From Micromonospora luteifusca (GTDB lineage Bacteria; Actinomycetota; Actinomycetes; Mycobacteriales; Micromonosporaceae), in contig NZ_JAFBBP010000001.1 of the NCBI RefSeq assembly GCF_016907275.1, forward strand, positions 930,001-994,000: 64,000 nucleotides of DNA, given 5' to 3'. Below, piece after piece: positions 8,378 through 17,614 of this stretch (position 1 is its first letter; each line of letters opens with the position of its first letter). Below the pieces are notes generated by a model. That model was given only the letters and a program-made list of their open reading frames with translations, ran no database searches and was not told the origin of the DNA. The position numbers and the translations under genes are program-made.

Positions 8378-9792
8378 GGCTTCAACCCCCCGGACAGCAG
8401 GTCCGGCAGGGTGCCGACCTGTCCGATCACCGCGCCGGTCAGCGGCAGGACGCACTGTGCCGTCAGGACCGTGCCGGAGGGCAGTTCGGTTCCGACGGGA
8501 AAGACCGTGCCCGGTGGCACGAGGCCCTTCGGCAGGATCAGCCCGCCGATGGGCACCTTCGAGCCGGGCTTGAGCAGGACGCAGCCCTCCGGCAGCAGAC
8601 AGTCCTTCGGCGGCGTCCAGGTGGCGGGGAAGTGGAGCGGGTCGGGCAGGCACTTCAGGATCGGCAGGTCGGGCAGCGGACGGGACCCGCCGCCGGGCCG
8701 CGGCACGGTCGGTGTGCCGCCACCGGCCGCCGGCGCCCCGCCGGGCGTGGCGCCCTTTGCCGGCGTGCGTGGACGGGCCGGCGCGGCGGGGGCAGCGGCG
8801 ACCAGGTTCGCCAGGATGGACGCCGAGTCGAGGTCGGCGGTGATGGAGAGGTTGACGAAGTCGCCGACGATCGCGCCGGTGACATTCGGCGGGAACGGGA
8901 ACGACAGCATGAATTCCAGCGACTTGGGCAGGTCGTCCCCGGCACGTGTGAGCTGCTCCAGGATCGGTTGCAGCGCCCGCACGTCGGCCAGCGTGTCGTC
9001 GCGGCTGCTGTTGACCACCCGGGTGCCGACGTCACCCAACCGGTCCAGTGCGGTCAGCGCCTGGGTCAGTTGGGCGCGCTGCCCGGCCAGCACGGTCAGG
9101 CCCGGGGCAAGGGAGTCCACGGCCTCGCCGAGCACCTGCTTCTGGCGATCGAGCCGGCCGCTGAGCCGGTCCAGGGCGTCGAGGGCGCGGACCAGGTCGG
9201 CCTTCTGCTCGTCGAGACCGCCAATGAACGTGTCCAGCTGGTCCAGCGTGTCCCGGACGGCGGGCTCCCGCCCCTCGAGTGCGGCGCCGAGCTCCTGGTT
9301 GATGGTCCTCAGCTGCGCCAGACCACCGCCGTTGAGCAGCAGCCCCAGCGCGGCGAGGACCTCCTCCACCTCGGCGCCGCGAGCGGTCCGCGACAGCGGG
9401 ATGAGGTCACCGTCGGCGAGTCGACCGGAGGAGGCGCCGGTGGGTGGCGACGCGACCGTCACGTACTTCTCGCCCAGCAGGCTGCTCTGCCGTACCGCGG
9501 CCGTCGCGTTGGACGGCAGGCGTACGTCCGCGCCGAGGCGCAGGGTGACCCGGGCGGTCCAGCCAGCCAGGGAGATCTTCTCCACGCTGCCGACCGTCAC
9601 GTCGTCGACCTTCACGGCAGCCTGCGGCACCAGGTCGAGCACGTCACTGAACTCGGCGGTGACGGCGTACCCGTCGCCCTTTGGGGCGCCGCCGGGCAGC
9701 GGCAGGTCGGCGAGGTCGGGCAGGCCGCACCCGGCCGGCAGCATCACCACCACGATCGCGTACGCCAGGGTCCGTAGGGTGCGGGTGCTCAC
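8374..9792 (-). CDS. mceE: Mce family lipoprotein, MceE (LprK) position
   Basis: 472 aa. Signal sequence with lipobox (VVVMLPAGC), as in the MceE/LprK subunit, the one lipidated member of an Mce hexamer. MCE domain at roughly residues 40-125 (QAAVKVDDVTVGSVEKI, LLGEKYVTV), a helical region rich in Leu/Asp heptads, then a Pro-rich C-terminal domain with several Cys. The GTG at 9792 overlaps the mceD stop (GTGA). An upstream extension of the frame would destroy the signal peptide and is not accepted. Confidence 0.9.
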   Translation of the reverse strand: MSTRTLRTLAYAIVVVMLPAGCGLPDLADLPLPGGAPKGDGYAVTAEFSDVLDLVPQAAVKVDDVTVGSVEKISLAGWTARVTLRLGADVRLPSNATAAVRQSSLLGEKYVTVASPPTGASSGRLADGDLIPLSRTARGAEVEEVLAALGLLLNGGGLAQLRTINQELGAALEGREPAVRDTLDQLDTFIGGLDEQKADLVRALDALDRLSGRLDRQKQVLGEAVDSLAPGLTVLAGQRAQLTQALTALDRLGDVGTRVVNSSRDDTLADVRALQPILEQLTRAGDDLPKSLEFMLSFPFPPNVTGAIVGDFVNLSITADLDSASILANLVAAAPAAPARPRTPAKGATPGGAPAAGGGTPTVPRPGGGSRPLPDLPILKCLPDPLHFPATWTPPKDCLLPEGCVLLKPGSKVPIGGLILPKGLVPPGTVFPVGTELPSGTVLTAQCVLPLTGAVIGQVGTLPDLLSGGLKP

Positions 9793-11039
9793 GACACACC
9801 CCGCAGGATGCCGCCGAGGGTGGGGTCGCTGGTGATGCCGGGGCCGCCTGGCGCCTGGGCGGGGATCGGCGCACCGGGGGAACTGAGGGGAGGCTTCCCC
9901 GGTGAGGACCCGCCGGTCGCCGGGGCGCCGGGCGGCAGCTTGAGGAGTTTGCGGAGCTGGTCGGTCATGGGCAGCCCACGGGAGTGCAGGGTCTGCGCGA
10001 GTGCCCGGCACTTGGCGGGCACCTGCGACGTGGGGAGCTGGTCGGCGATCAGTGAGCAGGCGAAACCGGCGGGGTCATAGGGACCCATCACGTTGTCCCG
10101 GGTGTCCAGGGTGCCCGACCGGGGGTTGTAGGCCAGGTTGAGGTTGCCCAGGGCGAGCGGGGCGACGTCGAGGATGTCGATGACGGCCTGTTGCTGGCGG
10201 ACGAGGATTCCGGTGATGTCCGCCAGCGCGGCGACATTGGAGGTCAACGCGTCGCGGTTCTGCCGCACGAACGTGGTCACGTCGGCCAGCGCGGTGGAGA
10301 GGTTGCGCAGCGCGGCGGCCAGTTCGTCGCGCTCCCCGGCCAGTTGCTGGGCGACGTCGGCCAACTGCTGGTTGAAGGCGCGCACCTCCCGGTCGCTGCG
10401 GGCGAGCGCGGTGGTGAAGCGCTGGAGGTTGACGACCGACCCGAAGAGGTCCTGCCGCCCGTCGGAGAGGGTGGCCAGTGCCCGGGACAGTCCGTCGAGG
10501 GTGTCGTGCAGGTGCTGGCCGTTGCCCTCCAGGTTGGCGCGGCCGGTGGCGACGAGGTCGGACAGTGCGCCGTCGCGGTTGGCGCCCTGCGGGCCGAGGG
10601 TGCGGTTGAAGTCGTTGAGCGCCTGGTAGATGTCGTCGATCTCCATCGGGGCGGCGGTCCGCTCCAGCGGTATCTCGGCCCCGTCGGCGAGCACGGCACC
10701 ACCGGCGTAGGCGGGAGTGAGCTGGACGTAGCGGTCGCTGACGACGCTGGGCGGCACGATGAGCGCCTGGGCGTCGGCGGGGACGGCGATCCCCGGGTCG
10801 TAGGACATGGTCACCTGGACGGTGCGGCCCTGCGGGGTCACCGCGACCACCTCACCGACGCGGACGCCCAGCATTCGGACGTCCGATCCGGGGTACACGC
10901 CGACCGCGCGGGAGAAGTGGGCGACGACCCGCCGTGGGGGTGTGCCGTCGCGGAGAAGGATCACGCTGGCGGCGACGGCTACCAACAGGACGGTGGTGAC
11001 GGCGACCGGCCGGCGCCACCGCTGGATGGGAGCGGGCAT
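9789..11039 (-). CDS. mceD: Mce family protein, MceD position
   Basis: 416 aa: membrane anchor (VAVTTVLLVAVAASVILL), MCE domain (GSDVRMLGVRVGEVVAV; VSDRYVQLTPAY), long helical segment and a Pro/Gly-rich tail. Several Cys near residues 330-345 could form disulfides outside the cell. The ATG shares one base with the TGA of mceC. The fourth of the six Mce subunits by order. Confidence 0.88.
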   Translation of the reverse strand: MPAPIQRWRRPVAVTTVLLVAVAASVILLRDGTPPRRVVAHFSRAVGVYPGSDVRMLGVRVGEVVAVTPQGRTVQVTMSYDPGIAVPADAQALIVPPSVVSDRYVQLTPAYAGGAVLADGAEIPLERTAAPMEIDDIYQALNDFNRTLGPQGANRDGALSDLVATGRANLEGNGQHLHDTLDGLSRALATLSDGRQDLFGSVVNLQRFTTALARSDREVRAFNQQLADVAQQLAGERDELAAALRNLSTALADVTTFVRQNRDALTSNVAALADITGILVRQQQAVIDILDVAPLALGNLNLAYNPRSGTLDTRDNVMGPYDPAGFACSLIADQLPTSQVPAKCRALAQTLHSRGLPMTDQLRKLLKLPPGAPATGGSSPGKPPLSSPGAPIPAQAPGGPGITSDPTLGGILRGVS

Positions 11040-12019
11040 CAGCGGCCTCCCGTGGGCTGGTACGGCTGGAGCAGACCGGAGACGTACGAGTCGAACCAGC
11101 GGCCGTTGCCCACCACGTTGGCGAACGCGGTGACGAACGGCCCCATCCGCTGGATGGTCTTCTCCAGGTCGTCCCGGTTGCGTTGCAGGATGGCGACGAC
11201 CTCCCGCAGCTTGTGCAGCGCGGGAGCGAGCTGGGCGCGGTTGTCGCTGACCAGGCCGGACAGCTCAGTGGCGAGGTCGTCGGTGCCGACGAGCAGCTTG
11301 TGGATGGCGTCCCGACGCCGGCTCACCTCGCCGAGCAGCGCCTCACCGTCGGTGACCAGTGCGCGGAACTCCTCGTCCCGGGTGGCGAGCACGGCGGTCA
11401 CCTGACGGGCGCGGTCGAGCAGCGTCCGCAGTTCGGCGTCGCGTCCGGCCACGGTCCGGGAGAGCCGGGAGAGGCCGACCAGGGAGGCATCGACACTCGC
11501 GGGGGTGCCGGCGAAGGTCTCGGACAGGGTAGTGAAGGCGGCGACGAGCTGATCGGTGTCGACCTTGTCGAGGGTTTCGGCGAGCCCGGTGACCGCCTGC
11601 ACCACGTCGAACGGCGCGGCGGTGCGGGCGAGGGGGATCTGCCCGCCCTCGGGCAGCCGGCCCGGCCCGGCCGGTGAGAGGGCCAGGTACTTCTGGCCGA
11701 GCACCGTCTTGATCCTGATCGTGGCGCCGGTGTCGGTGCCGAGCCGGACGCTGTCGTCGTCCACGCGGAACCCGACCCGCACGTACGGCGCGCCGCCGCG
11801 GGCGAGTTCCACGGTGGTCACCTTGCCGACCCGCACCCCAGCGACCCGCACCTCGTTGCCGGTGACGAGGCCGCTGGCGTCGTGGAAGGCCGCCTCGTAG
11901 CCGCGTCCGGTGAGGTCGGCTAGCCGGTCGAGCTGGAAGGCGCCCAGCAGCACGGCGACGATCAGCGCCAGGCCGAGCGTGCCGACGACCACCGGATTGC
12001 GTTCCCGAAACGGTGTCAC
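11039..12019 (-). CDS. mceC: Mce family protein, MceC position
   Basis: 326 aa, the shortest Mce subunit here. Anchor helix (VVVGTLGLALIVAVLLGAF), MCE domain (GNEVRVAGVRVGKVTTV; LGQKYLALSP), helical bundle, then an aromatic C-terminus (GRWFDSYVSGLLQPYQP) that is a common ending in MceB/MceC proteins. GTG at 12019 overlaps the mceB stop (GTGA). There is no long low-complexity tail, unlike MceD-F. Confidence 0.88.
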   Translation of the reverse strand: MTPFRERNPVVVGTLGLALIVAVLLGAFQLDRLADLTGRGYEAAFHDASGLVTGNEVRVAGVRVGKVTTVELARGGAPYVRVGFRVDDDSVRLGTDTGATIRIKTVLGQKYLALSPAGPGRLPEGGQIPLARTAAPFDVVQAVTGLAETLDKVDTDQLVAAFTTLSETFAGTPASVDASLVGLSRLSRTVAGRDAELRTLLDRARQVTAVLATRDEEFRALVTDGEALLGEVSRRRDAIHKLLVGTDDLATELSGLVSDNRAQLAPALHKLREVVAILQRNRDDLEKTIQRMGPFVTAFANVVGNGRWFDSYVSGLLQPYQPTGGR

Positions 12020-13047
12020 TGGCTGCCTCCGGCGCATCGGGCGGCCGGGGCGCTGAAGGTGGGCAGGTCGATCGGTGCCCGGCCCGACACCGCTACGTTG
12101 CCGTCGAAGTCGCACAGGTAGAAGTTGAACCACGAGCCGTAGGATGCGACGCGGGTCAGGGACTCGTACCGCTGCGGCAGCCGCCCGAGGGTGCCGTCGA
12201 TGACGGCCGCGTTGCGGTTGAGGGTGCCGGAGAGCTCGTCCAGGGCGCGGACGTCCGCGGCGAGCGGTGGTCGTACCTCGCGCAGCAGCGACGACGTGGC
12301 GGTGGTGAGCTCGCCGATGCTGACCAGTGACTCGCCGATGGCCGCGCGGTCGGCCGACAGCCCGGAGACGAACTGCTGGAGCTGGCTGATGCTCTGGTCC
12401 AGGTTCTGGTCGCGGTCGGCCAGCGTGCCGAGGACGCCGTTGAGGTTGGTGATGACCCGCCCGATGACGGCGTCCCGGTCGGCGAGGGTGTTGGTCAGCG
12501 ACGCGGTGCGTTGCAGCAGGCTGCTGATGGTGCCGCCCTCGCCCTGAAGCACCTGGATGATCTCGTAGGCGAGTTTGTTGACGTCCTCGGGCCTGAGCGC
12601 CGTGAACAGGGGCCGGAACCCGTTGAACAACACCGTGAGGTCCAGGGCCGGTGTCGTCTGGCCGAGCGGGATGAGGCCGTCGGGCCGCAGTGGACGCCCC
12701 TCCCCCGGCCCCTCGCTCAGCGCCACGTACCGCTGGCCCACGAGGTTGCGGTAGCGGATCTTGGCGCGGACGCTGGTGGCCACCGGGATGTCGGCGGTGA
12801 CCGTGAAGGCCACCTCGGCGAGTGTGTCGTCGACGACCCTGATGTCGCGGACCCGGCCGACCTGCACCCCGGCCACGCGGACGTCGTCGCCGGGCAGCAG
12901 GCCGGTGACGTCGGTGAACCGGGCTCGGTAGGTGACCCCACCCGGTGGGAAGGCACCGAGAGTCTGCGCGAGCAGCGCCGTCAGCAGCAGGGTCACCGCG
13001 GCGAAGGCCATCAGCTTCAGCAGGGGCGCCATCGCTCTGTTGCTCAT
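12016..13047 (-). CDS. mceB: Mce family protein, MceB position
   Basis: 343 aa: anchor (LMAFAAVTLLLTALLAQTL), MCE domain (GDDVRVAGVQVGRVRDI; LVGQRYVALSEG), helical domain, and an ending with SYGSWFNFYLCDF, the motif typical of MceB/C C-termini, plus two Cys likely to pair outside the cell. ATG at 13047 overlaps the mceA stop (ATGA). Confidence 0.9.
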   Translation of the reverse strand: MSNRAMAPLLKLMAFAAVTLLLTALLAQTLGAFPPGGVTYRARFTDVTGLLPGDDVRVAGVQVGRVRDIRVVDDTLAEVAFTVTADIPVATSVRAKIRYRNLVGQRYVALSEGPGEGRPLRPDGLIPLGQTTPALDLTVLFNGFRPLFTALRPEDVNKLAYEIIQVLQGEGGTISSLLQRTASLTNTLADRDAVIGRVITNLNGVLGTLADRDQNLDQSISQLQQFVSGLSADRAAIGESLVSIGELTTATSSLLREVRPPLAADVRALDELSGTLNRNAAVIDGTLGRLPQRYESLTRVASYGSWFNFYLCDFDGNVAVSGRAPIDLPTFSAPAARCAGGSQ

Positions 13048-14330
13048 CGCGCGTTCACCACCCCTCCTCTCAGCAACGGCCCCCAGAGCAGGACGGCGAT
13101 GTCGGGGACCTCCGCCGGAAGGACGCCGGTGACGGCGCCGACTAGCGGCTTGACCAGCGCCCGTTCCTCGCCGGTGGCGGCCCGGCCCATCGCCGGGGAA
13201 CCGGCGGCGGGCACGGCCGCCGCCTGGCCGACCGGCAAGGGGGTGTGCGGGCGAGCGCCGCCGTGGTCGTAACCGTCGGCGACCGGCACGGTCGGCGCCG
13301 GCCGCCCCGGTTGGGGCAGGCCCCGGCACTGCGGGCCGTCGTGCGCGCCGTAGGCGGGCTCGTCGCGGCCCTTCTCGTACTTGCCCCCGTCGCGGGTGAC
13401 CTCCAGGGTGACGTGCATCCGCCCGCCGGCGAAGACCCGCTCGACCTGGGGTTGCAGGGCGACCAGGCCGTTCATCAGGCACGGGTACTCGGGGGCGTAT
13501 GTGGCGAGCAGTTCCAGCACCGGGCGGCTTACCTGGCCGAGCTCGATGATCTGGTCGCCGTGCCGGTCGAGGAAGCCGCGGGTGGCGTTGGCGGTGTCGG
13601 TGGTGTCGGCGAGGAACGCGGCCAGCTGTGCGCGTTGGTCGGTGACGGTGCGGGCGGTGACGGTGACATCCCGCAGCAGGGCGAGCAGGTCGGGCAGGAC
13701 GGCGTCGTAGCTGTCCAGCACGACGGCGAGCTTGCGGACGTCGTCGGCGATGGCCGGCATCGCCGGGTTCAGCTGCCGCAGGTACGCACCGAGCCGCTCG
13801 ATGTTCGCGCCGAGCTGTTCGCCGCGTCCGTCGAGGGCGGTGGCGATCGCCCCCAGCGTCGCGGCGAGCTGCTCGGGCCGCACCGCCTGGAGCAGTGGCA
13901 GCGCCTCGTCGAGGACGCGTTCCAGCTCGACGGCGGTGTGGCTGCGGTCCTGGGGGATGACCGCGCCGTCACGGATCGGTTCGCCGCTGCCGCCGGCCGG
14001 CACGAGCTCGACGTACCGCTCGCCGAAGAGCGTCTTGGGCAGCAGCCGCGCGCTGACGTCGGCGGGGATCCGCGGCGTCGTGGCCGGGTCCAGGGCCAGC
14101 CGGATGGTCGCGCCCGCTCCGGTGCTGTCGACCGAGCGCACGTCGCCGACGACGACCCCGCGGACCTTGACGTCGGCACCCGCACTGAGCTGCAGGCCGG
14201 ACCGGCCGGCCTTCAGGGTGACCCAGGTGACCGGCGTGAACGCCTTGCGGTATTCGAGCACCGAGGCGGTCAACGCCGCGGTCAGCACGGCGATGAACAC
14301 GATGCCGAGGATGCGATGTCTCATGGTCAC
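13044..14330 (-). CDS. mceA: Mce family protein, MceA position
   Basis: 428 aa: anchor (ILGIVFIAVLTAALTASVL), MCE domain about residues 38-120 (GADVKVRGVVVGDVRSV; LFGERYVELVPAG), helical domain, then a His/Gly/Pro-rich tail. MceA is the first subunit after the permeases in known operons and this order holds here. GTG at 14330 overlaps the YrbE stop (GTGA); an ATG two codons later is an alternative start. Confidence 0.9.
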   Translation of the reverse strand: MTMRHRILGIVFIAVLTAALTASVLEYRKAFTPVTWVTLKAGRSGLQLSAGADVKVRGVVVGDVRSVDSTGAGATIRLALDPATTPRIPADVSARLLPKTLFGERYVELVPAGGSGEPIRDGAVIPQDRSHTAVELERVLDEALPLLQAVRPEQLAATLGAIATALDGRGEQLGANIERLGAYLRQLNPAMPAIADDVRKLAVVLDSYDAVLPDLLALLRDVTVTARTVTDQRAQLAAFLADTTDTANATRGFLDRHGDQIIELGQVSRPVLELLATYAPEYPCLMNGLVALQPQVERVFAGGRMHVTLEVTRDGGKYEKGRDEPAYGAHDGPQCRGLPQPGRPAPTVPVADGYDHGGARPHTPLPVGQAAAVPAAGSPAMGRAATGEERALVKPLVGAVTGVLPAEVPDIAVLLWGPLLRGGVVNAR

Positions 14331-15130
14331 CCCGCGATCCGGACGGTGGTGGTGGCGCCCCAGATGGCCAGCGACAGGAAGAAGTCGACGATGTTGACCG
14401 CGACGATGGCGAGCCGCACAGCCCGGCCGACCGCGACGCCGACGCCGGCAGGCCCGCCGCTGGCGGTGTAGCCGTAGTAGCAGTGCACCAGCACCACGAT
14501 CACGCTGAACACCAGCACCTTGCCAAAGGACCAGAGCACGTCCTCCGGCGGCAGGAACAGGTGGAAGTAGTAGTCGTACGTGCCGGCGGACTGTCCGAAG
14601 TAGAAGACGGCGATGGTGCGGGTGGCCAGGTAGCTGGCGAGCAGCCCCACCACGTACAGCGGGATGACGGCGACGAACCCGGCGATCATGCGGGTGGTGA
14701 CCAGGAACGGCAGCGAGGGGATCCCCATAACCTCGAGGGCGTCCACCTCCTCGGAGATCCGCATCGCCCCGAGCTGGGCGGTGAACCCGCAGCCCACGGT
14801 GGCCGACAGGGCCAGCGCCGCGACCAGCGGGGAGATCTCCCGGGTGTTGAAGTACGCCGAGACGAAACCGGTGAACGCGCTGCTGCCGAGCTGGTTGAGC
14901 GCCTGGTATCCCTGGAGGCCGACCTCGGTGCCGGTGAAGAAGGTCAGGAAGCAGATGACACCGACGGTGCCGCCGAGCACGGCGAGCGCACCGGAGCCGA
15001 AGCTCACCTCGGCCAGCAGCCGGATCACCTCGCGCTTGTAGCGGCGCACGGTGCGCGGCGCCCAGGCGAACGCCCGCAGGTAGAAGGCGAGCTGTCCGCC
15101 CAGGTTGTCGAGGTGGCGCAGCGCTGACAC
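14327..15130 (-). CDS. yrbEB: MlaE/YrbE family ABC permease (YrbEB)
   Basis: 267-aa inner-membrane permease of the Mce importer. Five or six hydrophobic segments and the MlaE family core (FTAQLGAMRISEEVDALEVMGI), whose coupling helix contacts the ATPase. Second of the two permeases. The start at 15130 is GTG, one base after the stop of YrbEA. Works as a heterodimer with YrbEA and the ATPase encoded just upstream. Confidence 0.92.
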   Translation of the reverse strand: MSALRHLDNLGGQLAFYLRAFAWAPRTVRRYKREVIRLLAEVSFGSGALAVLGGTVGVICFLTFFTGTEVGLQGYQALNQLGSSAFTGFVSAYFNTREISPLVAALALSATVGCGFTAQLGAMRISEEVDALEVMGIPSLPFLVTTRMIAGFVAVIPLYVVGLLASYLATRTIAVFYFGQSAGTYDYYFHLFLPPEDVLWSFGKVLVFSVIVVLVHCYYGYTASGGPAGVGVAVGRAVRLAIVAVNIVDFFLSLAIWGATTTVRIAG

Positions 15131-15131
15131 G

Positions 15132-15911
15132 TCAGCTTCCCTTCTGCGGTACGACCTGGAAGTACACGGCCGTGACGATGAAGTTCAGCGCGAACAGCAG
15201 CATGAAGGTGATCACCACGCTCTGGTTGACCGCGTCGCCGACGCCTTTCGGGCCGCCCTTGGCGGTCATCCCCTTGTAGGAGGCGACCAGCGCGGCGGCG
15301 GCGCCGAAGAGCAGCGCTTTGACCTCGCCGACCAGCAGGTCCGGCAGTTGCCCCAGGGCCTGGAAGCTGGCCAGGTACGCGCCGGGTGTGCCGCCCTGCA
15401 GGACCACGTTGAACAGGTAGCCACCGGTCACCCCGACCACGCTGACCAGGCCGTTGAGCAGCACGGCGACCAGCATCGAGGCGAGCACGCGGGGCACCAC
15501 GAGGCGGTGGATGGGGTCGATGCCCAGCACCTGGATCGCGTCGAGTTCCTCGCGGATCTTCCGGGAGCCGAGATCGGCGCAGATCGCCGAGCCACCCGCG
15601 CCGGCGATGATCAGCGCGGTGACGATCGGCCCCGCCTCGCGGACCACCGCGAGCACCGACGCCGCGCCGGTGAACGACTGCGCGCCCAGCTGGCGGACCA
15701 GCGAGCCGAGCTGCAACGCGATGACCGCGCCGAAGGGAATGGAGACGAGCGCGGCGGGCAGGATCGACACCGAGCTGATGAACCAGGCCTGCTGGACGAA
15801 CTCGCGGACCTGCACCGGTCGCCGGCCGAGGCCGCGCAGGGTGTCCAGGCAGAACGCGAAGAACTCGCCGGTGTGGCGTACGACGGTGACCGGTCCGCTC
15901 ATCGGTATCAC
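15132..15911 (-). CDS. yrbEA: MlaE/YrbE family ABC permease (YrbEA)
   Basis: About 259 aa. MlaE core GSRKIREELDAIQVLGIDP with the conserved Glu-Glu-Asp-Ala coupling motif, plus hydrophobic helices before and after. GTG at 15911 forms a GTGA overlap with the ATPase stop, matching the rest of the operon; ATG 15902 three codons later is also possible. Partner of YrbEB. Confidence 0.9.
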   Translation of the reverse strand: MIPMSGPVTVVRHTGEFFAFCLDTLRGLGRRPVQVREFVQQAWFISSVSILPAALVSIPFGAVIALQLGSLVRQLGAQSFTGAASVLAVVREAGPIVTALIIAGAGGSAICADLGSRKIREELDAIQVLGIDPIHRLVVPRVLASMLVAVLLNGLVSVVGVTGGYLFNVVLQGGTPGAYLASFQALGQLPDLLVGEVKALLFGAAAALVASYKGMTAKGGPKGVGDAVNQSVVITFMLLFALNFIVTAVYFQVVPQKGS

Positions 15912-16879
15912 CGCCGCCCGTTCCCGGCCGGCACCCCGTCCGCCAGCCCGGCGAACGAGCCGGGAGGCGGCGTGACACCGTGCTCCCGGCACCACTGCCC
16001 CGGGGGCCGCTCGGCGGCGCGGGGCAGTCCGTCCGACGGCGGCAGTTGCAGCGGAATGGGCGGCAACGGTGGCAGCTCCACACCGGCGTCCGCCTCGGCC
16101 TGCAACTCCTCGGCGTCCTTCTCCTCGGCCATGCCAATCGGTCCGATGCGCTGGGCGTTGAGGAACTGCCGCACCACCGGCTCCGTACTGGACAACAGCA
16201 ACTCCCGCGACCCGAACATGGCGAGGTGCCCGTGGTAGATCAGGCCAATGTTGTCCGGCACCGTGCGCGCGGTGTTGATGTCGTGCGTGACGATCAGGAA
16301 GGTCGCCCCGGTCCGCTGGTTGAGGTCGACGATCAGCTGGTTCAGGTACGCGGTGCGCACCGGGTCCAGCCCGGAGTCCGGCTCGTCGAAGAGGACGATG
16401 CGGGGGTCGAGCACGAGCGCGCGGGCCAAACCGGCTCGTTTGCGCATCCCACCGGAGATCTCCCCCGGCAGTTTCCGTTCGGCGCCGATCAGGCCGACCA
16501 TGTCGAGCTTCTCGCTGACGACCTCGCGGATCTGGGACTCCGACTTGCGGGTGTGCTCCCGGAGCGGGAAGGCGACGTTGTCGTAGATGGTCATCGAGCC
16601 GAACAGCGCGCCGTCCTGGAACAGCACCCCGAACAGCTTGCGCACCTCGTACAACTCCCGCTCGGAGAGCCGGGGCAGGTCCCTGCCCTCGATCCAGATC
16701 GACCCGGCGTCCGGGCGGAGCAGCCCCACCAGTGTCTTGAGGAACACCGACTTGCCGGTGCCGGACGGACCCAGCAGCACGGATATCTCGCCGGCCGGCA
16801 GGGTCAGGCTGACGTCCGACCAGACTGGCTGGCCACCGAAGGACTTGGTCAGCCCCTGCACCGCCACCTCGACGCCCAT
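15908..16879 (-). CDS. Mce transporter ATP-binding protein (MlaF/Mkl type)
   Basis: 323-aa ATPase, first gene of the operon. Walker A GPSGTGKS (residues 37-44), signature ISGGM (141-145), Walker B ending in Asp165-Glu166, switch His199. GMRKRAGLARAL is characteristic of the MlaF/Mkl subgroup. A Pro-rich C-terminal extension of ~80 residues follows the nucleotide-binding domain. ATG at 16879 has a G-rich ribosome site. Having the ATPase inside the operon is unlike Mycobacterium, where mkl is unlinked, but usual in other actinomycetes. The 162-bp gap to the divergent sigma gene must hold the operon promoter. Confidence 0.93.
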   Translation of the reverse strand: MGVEVAVQGLTKSFGGQPVWSDVSLTLPAGEISVLLGPSGTGKSVFLKTLVGLLRPDAGSIWIEGRDLPRLSERELYEVRKLFGVLFQDGALFGSMTIYDNVAFPLREHTRKSESQIREVVSEKLDMVGLIGAERKLPGEISGGMRKRAGLARALVLDPRIVLFDEPDSGLDPVRTAYLNQLIVDLNQRTGATFLIVTHDINTARTVPDNIGLIYHGHLAMFGSRELLLSSTEPVVRQFLNAQRIGPIGMAEEKDAEELQAEADAGVELPPLPPIPLQLPPSDGLPRAAERPPGQWCREHGVTPPPGSFAGLADGVPAGNGRR

Positions 16880-17041
16880 CTACCCCCCTCTCGGCTCCTA
16901 CCTGTGACATCGCGGTGATCCCGGCGGGCGTAACAACTTCTTTCGGCTACCGCGTCAGCACACGCCGTGAACTAGGCAAAGTGGCGCGCGTCTCGATAGC
17001 GTGCGGTTAACCCGCCGGTAACGAAGGTGCCTCGCGTCCCC

Positions 17042-17614
17042 ATGACCACAGCGATCGAGCCAGAGCTCGTTCACCTGGCCGCCAACGGCGACCGGGCGGC
17101 GGTCGCTGCCCTGCTCACCGGTGTGCGGCCGGGGCTGGTCCGCTACTGCCGGGCCCGGCTGGGTCGCGTCGGCGGGGCGTACACCACCGCCGACGACGTC
17201 GCCCAAGAGGTCTGTCTGGCGGTGTTGAAGGCCCTTCCCGGCTACCGCGACCAGGGCCGGCCGTTCTCCGCGTTCGTCTTCGCCATCGCGGCGAACAAGG
17301 TGGCCGACGCCCAGCGCGCGGCGGTCCGCGCCGCCGCCGTCACCGACGCCGACCTGGAGCAGGAGGACACCACACCCGGGCCGGAGCAGCAGGCCGTCGC
17401 CACTGATCTGGCGCGACGGCTCTCGGTGCTGCTGCACCGCCTCCCCGACCTCCAGAGGGAGATCATCACCCTCCGCGTGGCGGTCGGTCTCACCGCTGAG
17501 GAGGTGGGCTCGATCCTCGGCATGTCGGCGCCGGCCGTACGGGTGGCCCAGTCCCGTGCCCTGGCCCGGCTCCGTACGCTTGCTGGCGACGGACTTGACG
17601 AGGTGGCGGCATGA
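17042..17614 (+). CDS. ECF/SigD-like RNA polymerase sigma factor
   Basis: 190 aa. Region 2 spans residues ~25-90 (DDVAQEVCLAVLKALPGYRD, FSAFVFAIAANKVADAQR) and region 4 ~130-180 with helix-turn-helix TAEEVGSILGMSAPAVRV. The pattern and the partner gene resemble mycobacterial SigD and its actinomycete homologues (including ShbA). ATG 17042 is chosen, with GAAGG upstream; a GTG five codons earlier is in frame. Overlaps the anti-sigma gene by ATGA. Divergent from the mce operon. Confidence 0.9.
   Translation: MTTAIEPELVHLAANGDRAAVAALLTGVRPGLVRYCRARLGRVGGAYTTADDVAQEVCLAVLKALPGYRDQGRPFSAFVFAIAANKVADAQRAAVRAAAVTDADLEQEDTTPGPEQQAVATDLARRLSVLLHRLPDLQREIITLRVAVGLTAEEVGSILGMSAPAVRVAQSRALARLRTLAGDGLDEVAA

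Noticed and set aside
7451-9835. 794-codon plus-strand frame in the mce operon
   Set aside because: Shadow of mceE/mceF; low-complexity composition and no start signal.
5800-16879. Mycobacterial-type virulence mce locus
   Set aside because: mce operons are widespread in soil actinomycetes; nothing here points to virulence.
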